This document shows positions 36,061 through 48,759 of a stretch of 64,000 bases of DNA, in pieces; position 1 is the first letter of the stretch, and the number at the start of each line of letters is the position of its first letter. The translations under genes were made by a program, and so were the position numbers. Source of the stretch: Oenanthe sinensis (lineage: Eukaryota > Streptophyta > Magnoliopsida > Apiales > Apiaceae); the NCBI GenBank assembly GCA_028671895.1, contig CM053800.1, positions 20,357,886 through 20,421,885 on the forward strand. Direction: 5' to 3'. Below the pieces are notes generated by a model that did no database searches, was not told the DNA's origin, and saw only the letters and a program-made list of their open reading frames with translations.

Positions 36061-37740
36061 TCATTTGCATCTCCAATAATCAATTCAAAGGGATGGCTTT
36101 TTGTCCATTTCCTTTGAGATGGTAAATTTGTCCTTGAAGATGATGCTTCATGATCATTGGAATTTTTATGATCATTGTGATGTGATTGATTATTTGAGAA
36201 ACCTCCCCCTGAGATGGACACCCTACTTGAAGATTGTTGAGTAGAGTTGTTATCCATCGAATGATTATCAATTGATGTATTATCAGTCGATTGATGATTA
36301 TCAACTGATAAGTTATCTGTTGATGCATTGACATCAATTGATGGGAGGATTCTTGGTACTTGATTTCTTGTAATTTCCACATCATCATCACTATCTTCAA
36401 TATTGCTTGAGGATTCATTTTCAAAATGTAATAGGTCATGAAATCCTTCATCAAACAACCCTTGAATCTTCTTGTCATCAAAGACTACATGAATAGATTC
36501 CATAACAATGTGTAATCTAAGATTGTAGACTCTGTAAGATTTGGTTGTTATTCCATTTCCAACAAATATAGCTTCATCATCCTTGGCTTCAAATTTTCCC
36601 AGATTTTCACCTTGATTCCTCAGTACAAAGCATTTGCAGCCAAAGACATGAAGAAAATTGATTGTTGGCTTCTTGTCTTTCTTCATCAATTGATATGGAG
36701 TTTTGCCTTGAAGTTGATTGAGCATGGAAATATTTTGAATATAACAAGCAGTATTAATTGCTTCTGCCCAGAAATATGTAGGAAGTTTTGCTTCTTCTAA
36801 CTTAGTTCTAGCAGCTTCAATCAAGGTCCTATTTTTCCTTTCAACTACTCCATTTTTCTATGGAGTTCTTGGTGCAGAGAAATGATAAGTGATATCTTTT
36901 TCTTCACAGAATTCTTTTATTGTTGCATTCTTGAATTCAGTACCATTATCACTTCTAAACTTCTTGACCTTCCATTCAGTGCCATTGTCAACATTCTTCA
37001 CATGATTGATAATGAATTTGCTTGCTTCATCCTTAGAGTGTAAGAAATATACCCAAGTATATCTTGTGAAGTCATCCACAATGACTAAAGCATATTTATT
37101 TTTGGCAATAGACATGATTTTGACTGTATCAAATAAGTCCATGTGCAAAAATTCCAAAGGCTTATCAATTGATGATTCAGACTTTGACTTGAATGATGTT
37201 TTCCTTTGTTTTCCCTTTTGACAGGCATCACATAGTCCATCCTTGGTGAATTCCATCTGTGGAATGCCTCTAACCAGATTCTTTCTAAACAATTGATTCA
37301 TGGCTTTGAAATTCAAATGAGCTAGCTTCTTGTGCCAAATCCAACTTTCATCTGTATTGGCTTTGCTAAGTAGGCATGTCATTGAGTTTGCCTTTATAGA
37401 GTGAAAGTCAGCCACATAGACATTTCCTTTTCTTTCACTAGTTAAGAGAATTTCACCAGATTCTTTGTTGGCTATGATGCATGATCCAGTTGAAAACCAC
37501 ACACCATTTCTATTATCACATAGTAGACTAATACTGAGTAAATTGTGCTTCAAACCATCAACTAGTACTACAGGTTCAATGATAACATTTTCTTTTGCAA
37601 TTGAGTCATATCCCAGAGTACAACCTTTGCTGTTATCTCCAAAAGTAACTCCTGGGCCAGCCTTTTCCACAAACTTTGTGAGCAGGGACAAATCTCCAGT
37701 CATATGCCTTGAACATCCGCTATCCAAATACTAGAGATTT
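36061..37740 (-). pseudogene. E2 pol: protease and integrase, cut by N1
   Basis: Protease motif YLDSGCSRHMTGD near 37720. The pre-integrase zinc part has WHKKLAHLNFKAMNQL and CDACQKGKQ. The integrase core has Asp in HMDLFDTV, Asp in RSDNGTEF and Glu in NGVVERK. The last block is preceded by an in-frame TAG at about 36857 (PRTP, stop, KNGVV). Then YFWAEAINTA, FGCKCFVLRN, DEAIFVGNG and a Ser/Asp/Asn-rich linker (SVDNHQSTDNTSIDNHS). The frame ends in IIGDAND exactly where the N1 LTR starts. An extra stop stands just before the protease Tyr-Leu. Confidence 0.9.
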
Positions 37741-37772
37741 TTCTTCCTATTTCCCTGCACACATAAAAACAA

Positions 37773-40224
37773 TCAAGTTGTTTTTTGTACCCAAGTTGCC
37801 TTGGGTCCTCTTTTATTAGTTACAGCCTGAGCCTTGGTTGCCAACTTTGGTTCCTTTTGTTTTGGTGGGTTTAAATCCACTTTAACTTTGGGAGTTGGCT
37901 TTTGGGGCTTAGACACCTTGGAACTCATGGCAGAATTTCCATGCATTTCATTATCTACATTAGGCATGTTCCATGGCATAACAGGCATGTTCATATTTGC
38001 ATATGCAAAGAAAGGATTATACATGTATGGAACTTGTGCATAAGGCATATGAACATTAGGTGCAACCAAATTAAAAGACATGGCATTCATGAGCATATGA
38101 TTGGTGAACATGGCATTTGCAGACATGGCATGTGCATTTAAATCATTTGAAGATATAGATTTCTTTTCATTCTTGCATTGCATAGACAGATGATTTACAC
38201 TACCTCATTTAGCACATACCTTTCTAGGGGCATACATATTAGGAGTGTAATTGTTGTGCTTATTTATGCCTACTTTACCATTCCTATTCTTTTTCTTTTT
38301 CTCAGACTTAGGTTGGATAATTTCCACAAGTGCTATCTCTTCTAATTGTGCTTTTAATTGTTTCTTGGACAAGCTACCTATGTTGATCTTTTCTACCTTA
38401 GTCTCAACTTGATTCTTGGTTTCCTTAACAAACTTGATAGATGTGCTAAATTTGTTCTTCTTATTAGTCATTGATGATTTACTTGTCGATGGATGCTTAT
38501 CGATTGATTCAGCATCAATCGATTGATAATTCTTATCAGTTGATGAAGGATTAGCAGTCGATTGATCTTTATCCATTGAAGTATCAGTTAATGGCTTGCC
38601 TATTAATTTAGGGGATTCTCCTAGAATATCTAAACCCTGAACATTAATAATTTGTTTGGCAGTTTTAGCAGACCTATTCCATTTGTTAATGGTTTCAATT
38701 TCTTCAGCCAATTGTTCTTTTAACAATTCTTCTCTTTTCAAACTATTCACTAGTTCATCTCTAGCATCCTTACTTTCCTGCTTAAATCTATCTAAATAAA
38801 CAAGTTCATTTTCAAGAAAAATATTCCTCTTATTTAAGACATCAATAGTGTTATTTAACTTGAGGTTTTCTTTGTTTAGAGATTTTAGAGTGACATGCAA
38901 ATTGTACAATTCATTAGACATTTCATTAATAGTACTATTGCATTCATCAGCTATAAGCTCATAAAAGTTGGTAGCTAGTACCTGATTTGATGATGAACTA
39001 GCTTTTTCATCTTCATGGTTGGGCATTAGAGCTAGATTGATGAATTCTTCAGAATCACTGTCCTCGGCAGCCCAGTCCTTCTCCTCAGTAATAAAATCCT
39101 TTTCTTTCTGTTTCAAAAGGTCAAAGTATTTCTTTTTGTAATCAATACCTTCAAATGACTTTGCCTTTTCTTGTTTTTGCTTTCTGCACTCATTTGAGAA
39201 ATGACCATCCAATACATAGTCGAAGCATTTGAATTTAGATCTATCAACCAAATTTTTGTTTTGATTATTATTTCTAAACTGGGATCCAGGTCTATGAGCA
39301 TTTGAATTCTTCTTCAATTTAAGCTTTGAAAACTTCCTTGATAGAAATGCAAGGTGCTCATCAATCTCATCCAAATCATCCTGTGAGCATGTTTCATTTT
39401 CTTCACACTTGCCCTTCCCTTTCTTTTGAATGATTCTTCAACAGGATCACCAGCTACCATGACAGAATCTTTTACACAACCAGTTTCCTTCTTTTCTTCA
39501 TTTCCCTTGACCATCAAAGCCACATTTTTCTCCTTTCTTTGATTCTTCTCAATCTCCTCATCTTGTTGGATTTCTAACTCATATGTCTTGAGAATACCAT
39601 AAAGTTTCTCAAGAGTATAATCCTTGAAGTTCTGAGATTGTCTAATAGAAACAGTCATTGGTTTTCATTCCTTTGGAAGAGATCTAAGAAATTTTAGATT
39701 TGTATCCTCAGATGCATAAACCCTACCATATAGCTTTAATCCATTCAGCAGCTTCTGAAATCTGTTATAGGTGTCATTGATAGAATCTCCACTCTTGAAA
39801 TGAAATGATTCATATTTTTGAATCAAGAGTTGCATCTTGTTTTTCCTTACTTGTTCAGTTCCTTCACATAGGGTTTGAAGAGTATTGCATACTTCTTTTG
39901 ATGAAGTACAGTTTATCACATTGTCAAAATATCTTTATCTAGACCATTAAACAGAATGGTCATGGACTTCTTGTGTTTAAGCACTTCTTTTTCATCCTCT
40001 TTTGTGAACTCAGAGATGAGTTTCGGAACATGTTTGTCAAGTGCAGGAGTTTCGTCAGGGTTTACACCTGTGACTAGCTTCATGGGAACATGATGACCTT
40101 TCTCTATGTAGTGAACATAGGAAGGGTCGAGAGAAAGAAGATGCAGATGCATTTTTACATTCCATGGAAAGTATTCATCCTTTTCTAATAACTGAATCTT
40201 TATACCTGAATCTTTTTGGCCCAT
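37773..40224 (-). pseudogene. E2 gag polyprotein, several breaks
   Basis: It starts at 40224 with MGQKDSGIKIQLLEKDEYFP. Breaks are a frameshift near 39915 (one T missing in DKDIF), a TGA at 39665 where Trp is expected, a second shift near 39400, and a stop at 38205 inside the second zinc knuckle. The first knuckle reads CFDYVLDGHFSNEC, with Tyr in place of the second Cys. The second should read CAK-C-GSVNHLSMQC and has the stop at its second Cys. Between them lies a strong coiled coil (LKSLNKENLKLNNTIDVLNK). A Met/Asn/Pro-rich tail follows (HAMSANAMFTNHMLMNAM). Confidence 0.88.
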
Positions 40225-40268
40225 ATTAACTGTTCTTGATCTTTAAACTTTCTGTATGTTGAAAGCCT

Positions 40269-40280
40269 GCTCTGATACCA
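40269..40280 (-). other. Primer-binding site of E2
   Basis: Minus-strand TGGTATCAGAGC, a perfect initiator-Met site, two bases after the LTR end GGAATAACA. Confidence 0.9.
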
Positions 40281-40282
40281 AT

Positions 40283-41397
40283 TGTTATTCCTCTAAAAAA
40301 AATTTAATATTTGTAGAAGGGGGGTTGAATACAAATATTAAAACTTTTTGCTTATTTTAATATCTGTTTCTGATGTTTGATAATTAGAGATAATGTGTTT
40401 GAATAAATTAATACTGAAAATAAATATGAATAAAGAGATTTAAAATTACTGATGGATTGGTTTTTTCATCAATGTATATTTTTGCTCAATGTTCCTAGGT
40501 TAATAAAACCTAGCTACGTTTTTACAAACTTAGAAGATCAACCAACTATTCTTACAAAGTGCTCTAAGGCTGAATAGTTGATTTTTTAAGAAATGCTCTA
40601 ACTTGTTACTTCTAACAATGCTACCACACTTGTTTATATATTACAAGTGTGTTTTTACAATTCCTATTTTAGTATTGTTTCTATCTACCTTTCTTTTACC
40701 TTTTTCCTTTTCTGGAAAATAGGCTTGAAAGACAGCTACTGATTGAGTCTTCACAGTCATCATTGACTGTCTTCCATAGGTTTACTTTTGTCCTCTTGAT
40801 CTACAACAGATAGTCCTTCTATGTTGTTACAATCAATTGATAATTTGTTGTTAAGCATATCAATTGATCCATCCTTTAATCCATCAACTGATGTTCTTCT
40901 TCGATTGATCTTTATATCCATCGATTGATAAATAATGACTTATTGATTGATAGATGTTATCAATCGATATATTAATCGATAGGTCTTCACATCAGTTGAT
41001 GGTCCTCAATACTTGACTTGGCTTCTTCGATTGATCTCTTATTCATTGATGCTTCAATATCAATCAATCATCCTTCACTTGTGCAATTTACTGTCTTCGC
41101 ATAATTACAATTTGACAGTTTAATTTACACATCAATTTATGATCTATATCAATCGACTCTAACATCAATTGATAAGAATAATATCAATTGATTTACACCT
41201 TATCGATTGAAATAGACTAAGTACACCTATGCTACAGTCCATATTATCAGTTGATTCATATAAACACTTCAACTGATAAATGGTTTCCTGATCAATTGAT
41301 ATTTATAACTTTCATATCAATTGATCAGTTACATCAAATAAAATTTCTATGATTCTAATATTAATGTTATCATCAAATTACATGTAGATTCCTAACA
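40283..41397 (-). repeat. 5' LTR of E2, 1,115 bp
   Basis: In element orientation it starts TGTTAGGAATCTACATG and ends GAGGAATAACA. U3 (about 40800-41345) is filled with palindromic words such as ATCAATTGAT, ATCAATCGAT and ATCAACTGAT. A TATATAAAC box lies at 40632-40640, about 760 nt from the LTR start. It matches the partial LTR of E3 at 63177-64000 closely. Confidence 0.92.
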
Positions 41398-42474
41398 TAC
41401 AGCAGCCCGTTGTTGCAAATATCTGCTCTCCAAAGATGTCCACACGAACGCTAGATCGTCCAACAATCACCGGAGTCGGTACTATCCGAATAGCTTGCCT
41501 CTCTCTCTCTCTCTCTCTCTTTCTCTAGCCTCTCAAACTGTTGAGTAGCTAGGGTTTATATGAAAACGAATTTTGAATTCTATTAACCATAAACTATACA
41601 TCATTTTATATATATAGGGGAGAGAGAGATTTTGGGCCTAACCCTAATCCATGTGGTTTCCAAAATCCATTATGATTTTGAGTTATTATTATTATTAAAA
41701 CTGAATTCTAATATAATTAATCAAGTCCCACTTAATTAATTCAATAATTAAATTCGAAATAATAATATATCTAAATTCTTATTAAATCTGAATTCTAATA
41801 TAATTAATCAAGTCTCACTTAATTAATTTATTAATTAAATTCGAAATAATAATAATAAAATATCTAAATTCGTAATTTAAATAAAGCTCTGTTTTGACAT
41901 TCGTTGTGTGTGACCCTTTATGTTATTATTACGTTGACAAAAATTTAATATCTAATAATAAAATTATAAACAATGAGCGGCATCTAGTAATACATCATTG
42001 GTACTCAAGTAACAATAATAATTGATGATTCAATTAAACATTTTGTGACTAATGTGCAATGTAATATAATCCATTTAACCTTATATTATAGATCAAACTC
42101 GAGGCATGTATAGTGGCATCCTCTTCAACGTTTAATATTGGTTTCCTTGATCAATGAGTAAATATTTAAACAAACTAATATTTGAGCATGACCATGCATT
42201 TCGTAGTCTCACTCAATCAAGAGGCCAACAATATCTCTCCTAAAATCGGAGGGTTAAATCATATATCTATCATTCATATTACTCATACGATTCATAGCAT
42301 ACGCAATGTCCACCTTTATCCTTACCCGGTTAAAGGTAACTTTGAGTGTAATCAAAGTATATTAATTCTCGCATATAAATATAATGATTTCAAGTCAAAG
42401 GATCATTACATCATTATCACAGTGAGATTTCTTATGACACTTATTAACATGTAGAATCTTATGGCGGGTCTTTC
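41398..42474 (-). repeat. Diverged N-type LTR fragment (N'), flanked by E2 and N2
   Basis: It follows the N LTR at lower identity: GAGTAGCTAGGGTTTATAT, GTGTGTGACCCTTTATG, GAGCGGCATCTAGTAATAC, CATGACCATGCATTTCGTAG and CATGTAGAATCTTATGGCGG. Both termini are missing. E2 begins at its left edge and N2 at its right edge, so both inserted into, or recombined with, this older LTR. A (CT)n microsatellite of about 24 bp lies near 41500-41524. Confidence 0.8.
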
Positions 42475-44018
42475 TGTTAGTAATTGTGTTCTAGAGACAA
42501 TACTTTTTATATTTTAAGAAAAATATTTATTATTAAGGATTATGTTTTATTGATTATTATTTATTTATTATTATTTATTTACTGTGTAATAAATTGAAAG
42601 CATAATAAATGTCCTTGGAATTTTGATACGTATTATATATCTTTAAGTATGTGACTTAAAAAAATGAGATTATATGAATAGTATCTTATTCCTAAAATTC
42701 CCTAGTCGAGTATTATTATTTAAGGACAATAATAATGCACAAAGACTAGTATGTTTCTTGACAGATGACCACATCTCATTGGTCATAGGTATGGGGATAC
42801 TAAAGTCAAGAACATAAGTGCATGTATCAATGCATGGCACTGGAATGACCCGCCGTGAGATTCTACATGTTAAGTAAGTGTCATAAGTAATTCTCATTGT
42901 GATAATGGTGTAATGATCCTTAAACCTGAAATCATTATATTTCTATACGAGAATTAATATACTTTGATTACATTAAAATTTACCTTTGACCGGGTGATGA
43001 TAAAAGTGGACATTGGGTATATTATGAATCGTATGAGAAATATGAATGATCTAGATGGGATTTAATCCTCCTAATTTTAGGAGTGATATTATTGGCCTCT
43101 TGTTTGAGTGAGACTATGAAATGCACGGCCGTGCTCAAATGTTGATTTGATTTTAATAGTCTACTCATCGATCAGGAAAATAAAGATTAAATTATGAAGA
43201 GGATGACACGAGACATGCCTTGAGTTTAATCCATAATATCAAGATTAAAGGGATTATATTACATGGAACATTATTTACAAAAGGCTTAATCGAATCACCG
43301 ATTTATTATTATTACTTGGGTAGCAATGATGTATTACTAGATGCCGCTCATTGTTTACAATTTTAATTAGATATTAAAATTGTTGCCAACGTAATAATAA
43401 CCTACAGGGTCACACACAAAGAACGCTTGAAGGAGAAATAATTTAAATTATGAATTTAAATTAAATAAGTAATTTATTTTATTTATGATATTAATTAAGT
43501 ATGACTTAATTAATTATATAAATAGAATAAATGAATTACTTAAACTAATTCCAAAATTAATAATTAATTAATTAAGTGAGACTTAATTAAATAATTTAGA
43601 ATTTTAGATTAGTATTAATTATAATTGGATTATAATTAGAAAATTATTCCTCTCTCTATATAATCTCTTTATGGGCTGATTTAATAAAATAGAGATTTTA
43701 CAAAAACCCTAGCCGCTCTGAGAGAGGAAGAAGATAGAGAGAGAAGAAGTTTTCGGGTACTAGTACACATCAATCCTTCATGAAAAGTGTTCGTGTGGAT
43801 ACCGTAGAGCGTAGATCGCGAGAGCGGGATACGTGGTGATTAAACAAGCTTTGGACCTCCATTAATCTTCCATTAATGAACTGTTAAAGCTTCTAAAGGT
43901 ATTTATTCTTTATCTCCGAATTAAATCTTTTGTTTTCGCATGGATCCTGCGGAGGGTTTCACTATTTTGATTTATTTTTCGCGTTTATTCCGCTGCGTTT
44001 GTGTCACGAAACCCTACA
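42475..44018 (+). repeat. LTR of N2, 1,544 bp
   Basis: Full-length LTR with both termini, nearly identical to 34518-36060 in reverse. It contains TATATAATC near 43656, a candidate promoter that would drive transcription rightwards through the leader into the gypsy pol region. Confidence 0.92.
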
Positions 44019-44925
44019 ATGGCATCAGAGCTACTTGCGAAATGTTTTAATTCGGTTATGTGCTTAACAATTTTTGATATATAAGCATGTATGCGATCTA
44101 TCATGATTTTATATTGATACAATATGTATATGTTTATATATATTAAGAATATATGATATTTTATGATATATAATCATGTGATGATTATGTGTGTTGATGT
44201 ATGTATATGATACATGTTTGTTTTTATTATGGGAATCGTATTCGATACGAATTCTGAAACGGCTACCGTTGATTTTCTGAAATCTGTGTCCGTTATCCGA
44301 TTTTCGCAAACGATATGTGTTTTCTGACTGTAATCGGGTCACTGAGCAATACTGACATTGTCAGCTCTGCGTCTGTAAGCCATTAGATGTCGTTACAGCC
44401 TCCAAAACGGTGATTATGATTTTCTGAAAATTATTTAATTTTCTAAAATTTTGAGTATATGTATGTATATATTATGAATATATGATATTCATGTAATGTA
44501 TAATCATATGATGATTATATGTATCTCTGTGTATGTATATATGATATATGCTTGTTCTTGTTATGAGAATTGTATATGATACGATTTTTGAAACACCGTC
44601 ACATTTGGAGAAATCTGACTGCTGTATCCGATTTTCGTAAACGATATGTGTTTTCTGACTGGAATCGTGCCAATGAACAAAACTGATAGATATGCTATCA
44701 TCGACGGGTCTGTAAAGCGTTTGACGTCGTTAAGGGCCTCGAAATAGCGATTTATTGTCTTTAGAAATCTGTTTTTAATTTTCTGAAATTTCGAAATTTG
44801 TTATATATGATTATATGATATGATTATATAATATGAGATATATTATATGTGTTATATGATAGCATAGTGGATGGTTATGGCCTAAAGACCCATAGGATAG
44901 TGGTTTTGATTTATGGCTTTGGTTT
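42475..44925 (+). mobile_element. N2: LTR, primer site and leader of an N-family copia element
   Basis: The LTR at 42475-44018 (1,544 bp, TGTTAGTAATTGTG...ACCCTACA) is followed by the primer site TGGCATCAGAGC at 44020-44031 and the duplicated AT-rich leader. It is the inverted counterpart of 33620-36060. At about 44925 the leader stops matching N1 and continues as gypsy protease, so gag and pol of this copia copy are missing. Preceding bases 42470-42474 are CTTTC. Confidence 0.88.
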
Positions 44926-47900
44926 GGGAGCAAGCATCAACCTCATGCCATACTCTGTATTCTTACAACTTGGCCTTCCTGAGCCAAAGCCGACCAACAT
45001 GTCACTACAGTTGGCAGATCGTTCAATCACTTATCTGCGAGGAATTGTCGAAGATGTTTTGGTGAAAGTCGACAAACTAATATTTCCAGCAGATTTTGTC
45101 ATCCTTGATTTTGAAGAAGACAAGAAAATCCCTATCATTCTTGGTAGACCATTCTTGGCAACGGGAATGACGTTGATTGACGTACAGAAGGGGGAACTCA
45201 CCATGAGGGTGCACGATCAGAATGTCACATTCAATGTGTTCAAAGCAATGCAATTTCCAACAGAAGAAGAACAATGCTTTAAAGTAGACATAGTGGAATC
45301 TGTTATACAGGCAAAAATTGAACACATGCTCATGAATGATACGCTGGAAAAGGCTTTAAGTGGGGACTCTACATTTGAAGAGGATGAGGTTGAAGAACAA
45401 GTACAGTTTCTGAATGCTTCCCCTTGGCAACGAAAGTTTGAAAGACCAGTGGAATCTTTGGGTTTATCTGAGTTGAGAGAATCACATCAGCGGTTGAAAC
45501 CATCTATCGAGGAAGCACCGAAGCTAGAGCTCAAACCATTACCTGATCACTTAAGGTATGCTTCTCTTGGGGAATCATCTACTTTGCCTGTGATAATTGC
45601 TGCTAATCTCATAGGTCCTGAAGAAGAAAAGTTGTGGAGGGTTCTCAGGGAATTCAAATCAGCCATTGGTTGGACTATTGCAGACATCAAAGGAATCAGC
45701 CCTGCCTATTGCCAGCATAAGATTCCGCTGGAAGAAAGAAGTAAGCCAACAGTGGAACATCAGAGACGGTTAAATCCACTCATGAAAGAAGTAGTGAAGA
45801 AGGAAATTATCAAGTGGTTGGACGCAGGGATTATCTATCCTATTTCTAACAGTGTTTGGGTGAGTCCAGTTCAATGTGTGCCGAAGAAAGGAGGCATGAC
45901 TGTGGTAACTAATGAGAAGAATGAACTCATTCCTACGCGGACAGTTAATGGTTGGAGAATTTGCATGGACTACCGGAAGTTGAACAAAGCTACTAGGAAG
46001 GATCACTTTCCTCTTCCTTTCATTGATCAGATGCTAGACCGACTCGCTGGCCATGATTACTATTGCCTTCTGGATGGATATTAGGGTTACAATCAGATCT
46101 GTATTGCTCTAGAGGATCAGGAGAAGATGACATTTACATGTCCGTTTGGTACCTTCGCTTTTTGAAGGGTTTCTTTTGGGTTATGTGGTGCACCTGGCAC
46201 TTTTCAGAGGTGCATGATGGCAATTTTTTCAGACATGATTGGTAAGACAGTGAAAGTCTTCATGGATGACTTTTCAGTATTTGGTTTTTCTTTTGACGAA
46301 TGTCTACACAATCTTGGCATGGTTCGGAAAAGATGCGTGGAGACTAATCTGGTCCTCAACTGGGAGAAGTGTCATTTCATTGTACAAGAGGGAACTATTC
46401 TTGGACACAAGGTGTCACATCGAGGCCTGGAAGTGGATAAAGCCAAAATAGAGACCATTGGAAACCTTCCACCTCCCAATTCAGTGAGAGGAATTCGTAG
46501 TTTCCTCGGTCACGCAGGTTTCTACAGAAGATTCATCAAGGATTTCTCCAAAATTTCCAAACCTTTGTGTAAGCTATTGGAGAAGGATATTCCCTTCAAA
46601 TTTGATGATGATTGTTTGATAGCTTTTGAGACATTGAAGAAGAAGTTGATTTCAGCACCGGTGATCATTGCTCCAGATTGGAATGAACCATTTGCTATGA
46701 TATGTGATGCTAGCGATTTTGCAGTGGGGGCTGTTCTTGGCCAAAAGAAAGATAAGCTTTTTCATGTTATCTACTATGCAAGCAAGACACTCAATGATGC
46801 GCAATTGAATTACACAACCACGGAGAAGGAGCTGCTATCCATTGTGTATGGCTTTGAAAAATTCAGATCATACTTGCTTGGTACGAAAGTGACGGTGTAT
46901 ACTGACCACACAGCTATTATATATCTGCTCTCCAAGAAGGATTCTAAACCCCGCTTGATTTGATGGGTTCTTCTACTACAAGAATTCGACGTGGAGATCA
47001 AAGATAGAAAGGGGACAAAAAATCAAGTAGCTGATCACCTCTCACGATTGGAAGATCTTGGCAAATCATCACAAGATAGTACTCTCATCAATCAATCCTT
47101 TCCGGATGAACAGCTGTTTGGAATACAAGAAGAAGAACCATGGTATGCTGATATTGTGAATTATCTTGTGAGTCAAATTGTTCCACCCGAGTTGTCTTCA
47201 GCCCAAAGGAAGAAATTCATGCATGACGTCAAGTGGTTTCGTTAGGACGAGCCATATCTGTTTAAACAAGGGGCTGATCAGGTTATCAGAAGGTGTGTAC
47301 CATATAGTGAGACAGAAGCTATTCTGAAGCATTATCATGCCACAGCTTATGGAGGCCATTATGGAGGTGAAAAGACAGCGACTCGTATTCTGCAGGAAAG
47401 ATTTTATTGGCCATCACTCTTCAAGGATGCTCATCAGTTTGTAACTAGGTGTGATCATTACCAGCGAGTAGGCAAGATTTCGAGAAGGGATGAGATGCCC
47501 CTTAATGTGATGCTAGAGGTGGAAATTTTTGATGTGTGGGGAATCGACTTCATGGGCCCATTCATTTCATCATGCAATAACCAATACATCTTGCTAGCTG
47601 TGGATTACGTCTCCAAATGGGTTGAGGTCAAGGCCCTCCCGACTAATGATGCCAATGTAGTGCTCAACTTCCTTCACAAGAACATTTTCACCAGATTTAG
47701 GACTCCAAGAGTCATTATTAGTGATGAGGGTTCTTACTTTTGCAATCAGAAGTTTACTAATCTGATGGCAAGATTCAACATCAACCATCGGGTGGCGACA
47801 GCATACCACCCTCAAACCAATGGCCAAGCTGAAGTATCAAACCGTGAGATCAAATGCATTCTGGAAAAGGTGGTAAGTCCTTCTCGTAAGGATTGGTCAT

Positions 47901-48418
47901 TAAAACTGGATGAAGCCGTGTGGGCTTATCGAACCGCGTTCAAAACACCTTTGGGTGTGTCGCCATATCAACTTGTCTATGGGAAAGCTTGTCATCTCCC
48001 AGCGGAACTTGAACACAAGGCTTATTCGGCATTGCAGAAGTTGAATTTTGATTGTAAAGTCGCGGGGGAAAAACGGATGGTACAGATCAATGAGATGGAT
48101 GAGTTTCGTCTACAAGCTTATGAGAATAACAAGGAGAAAGTGAAAAGATGGCATGATCGTCGGTTGATAATAAAGGTATTTTTTCCTGGTCAGTCAGTTT
48201 TATTATTTAACTCTCGTCTGCGATTGTTTCAAGGAAAACTTAAGTCAAGGTGGTCAGGACCTTTTGTTATGAAGACTGTGTTTCCACACGGAGCTGTAGA
48301 AATTTTTGAAAAAACACATGATCAAGCGTTTAAAGTCAATGGTCAGAGATTGAAGCCTTATGTGGGAGAAAGAGTAAATCGCGAATCTGAAATTGCGATT
48401 CTCTCTACATCGGAATGA
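44926..48418 (+). pseudogene. Athila-like pol: protease, RT, RNase H, integrase
   Basis: One frame holds for the whole length, with four stop codons (46082 TAG, 46163 TGA, 46961 TGA, 47243 TAG) and no frameshift. Protease: LGASINLMPYSVFLQLGL and IILGRPFLATG; the catalytic Asp before LGAS is replaced by Gly at the junction. RT: HQRRLNPLMKEVVKKEI, WVSPVQCVPKKGG, WRICMDYRKLNKAT and FMDDFSVFG. RNase H: CDASDFAVGAVLGQ and YTDHTAI. Integrase: a zinc motif with HH but CDHYQ for CxxCQ, then GIDFMGPF, SDEGSYFC and NGQAEVSNREI. The open frame starts upstream in the N2 leader (44849), so leader and pol are fused in frame. It would make cDNA and integrate it; it is dead now. Confidence 0.92.
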
Positions 48419-48462
48419 GGACCTGAAATCACGTCCGGCTAAATGACGCTAACGATAGCGCT

Positions 48463-48480
48463 CGTAGGAGGCAACCTACG
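48463..48480 (+). other. Stem-loop after Athila-like pol
   Basis: CGTAGG, loop AGGCAA, CCTACG: a perfect six-pair stem about 45 nt after the pol stop. A comparable GGGAGGCAACCC-type hairpin is often found at this place in Athila elements (from memory). Confidence 0.6.
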
Positions 48481-48527
48481 GCTTGAATGGCTATATATAT
48501 ATTAAAAAAAAATTAACAGTAGTCCCA

Positions 48528-48568
48528 GGAGCGGGCGCGCTCCAAGAGGCGCGGGCGCGCTGGTGCCG
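48528..48568 (+). repeat. GC-rich tract complementary to the LTR tract at 50933-51020
   Basis: GGAGCGGGCGCGCTCC, then AGAGGCGCGGGCGCGCTGG, in otherwise AT-rich DNA. The complement matches the repeated GCGCGCCCGCGCC words of the LTR. Confidence 0.75.
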
Positions 48569-48759
48569 CAGTTATAAAAAAAAGACAAAAATCATTCACA
48601 AAAACAAATAAAGCCCATGCAGATCTATTTTATAGCCTTTTAACATGCCCTAACCCTAATTCCCACATTAAAAACTCCCAAACTCTTATCCTTGTCCTTT
48701 AACTCCTATTCTAGCAATATCTCTACATCTCACCTATACACACAACTACAAATCAACAC

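Larger units (their letters stand above)
36061..41397 (-). mobile_element. E2: Ty1/copia element (Sirevirus-like), 5' half
   Basis: Minus orientation: 1,115-bp LTR at 40283-41397, primer site at 40269-40280, gag 37773-40224 and protease-integrase 36061-37740. At 36060 the frame is interrupted by the LTR of N1. RT, RNase H, any third ORF and the 3' LTR are not found on the other side. Flank 41398-41402 is TACAG. The same family returns as E3 at 54740-64000. Confidence 0.9.

Noticed and set aside
40269..40280. tRNA gene at the GCTCTGATACCA sites
   Set aside because: Only the 3'-end complement used as primer site is present, with no cloverleaf, next to LTR ends.
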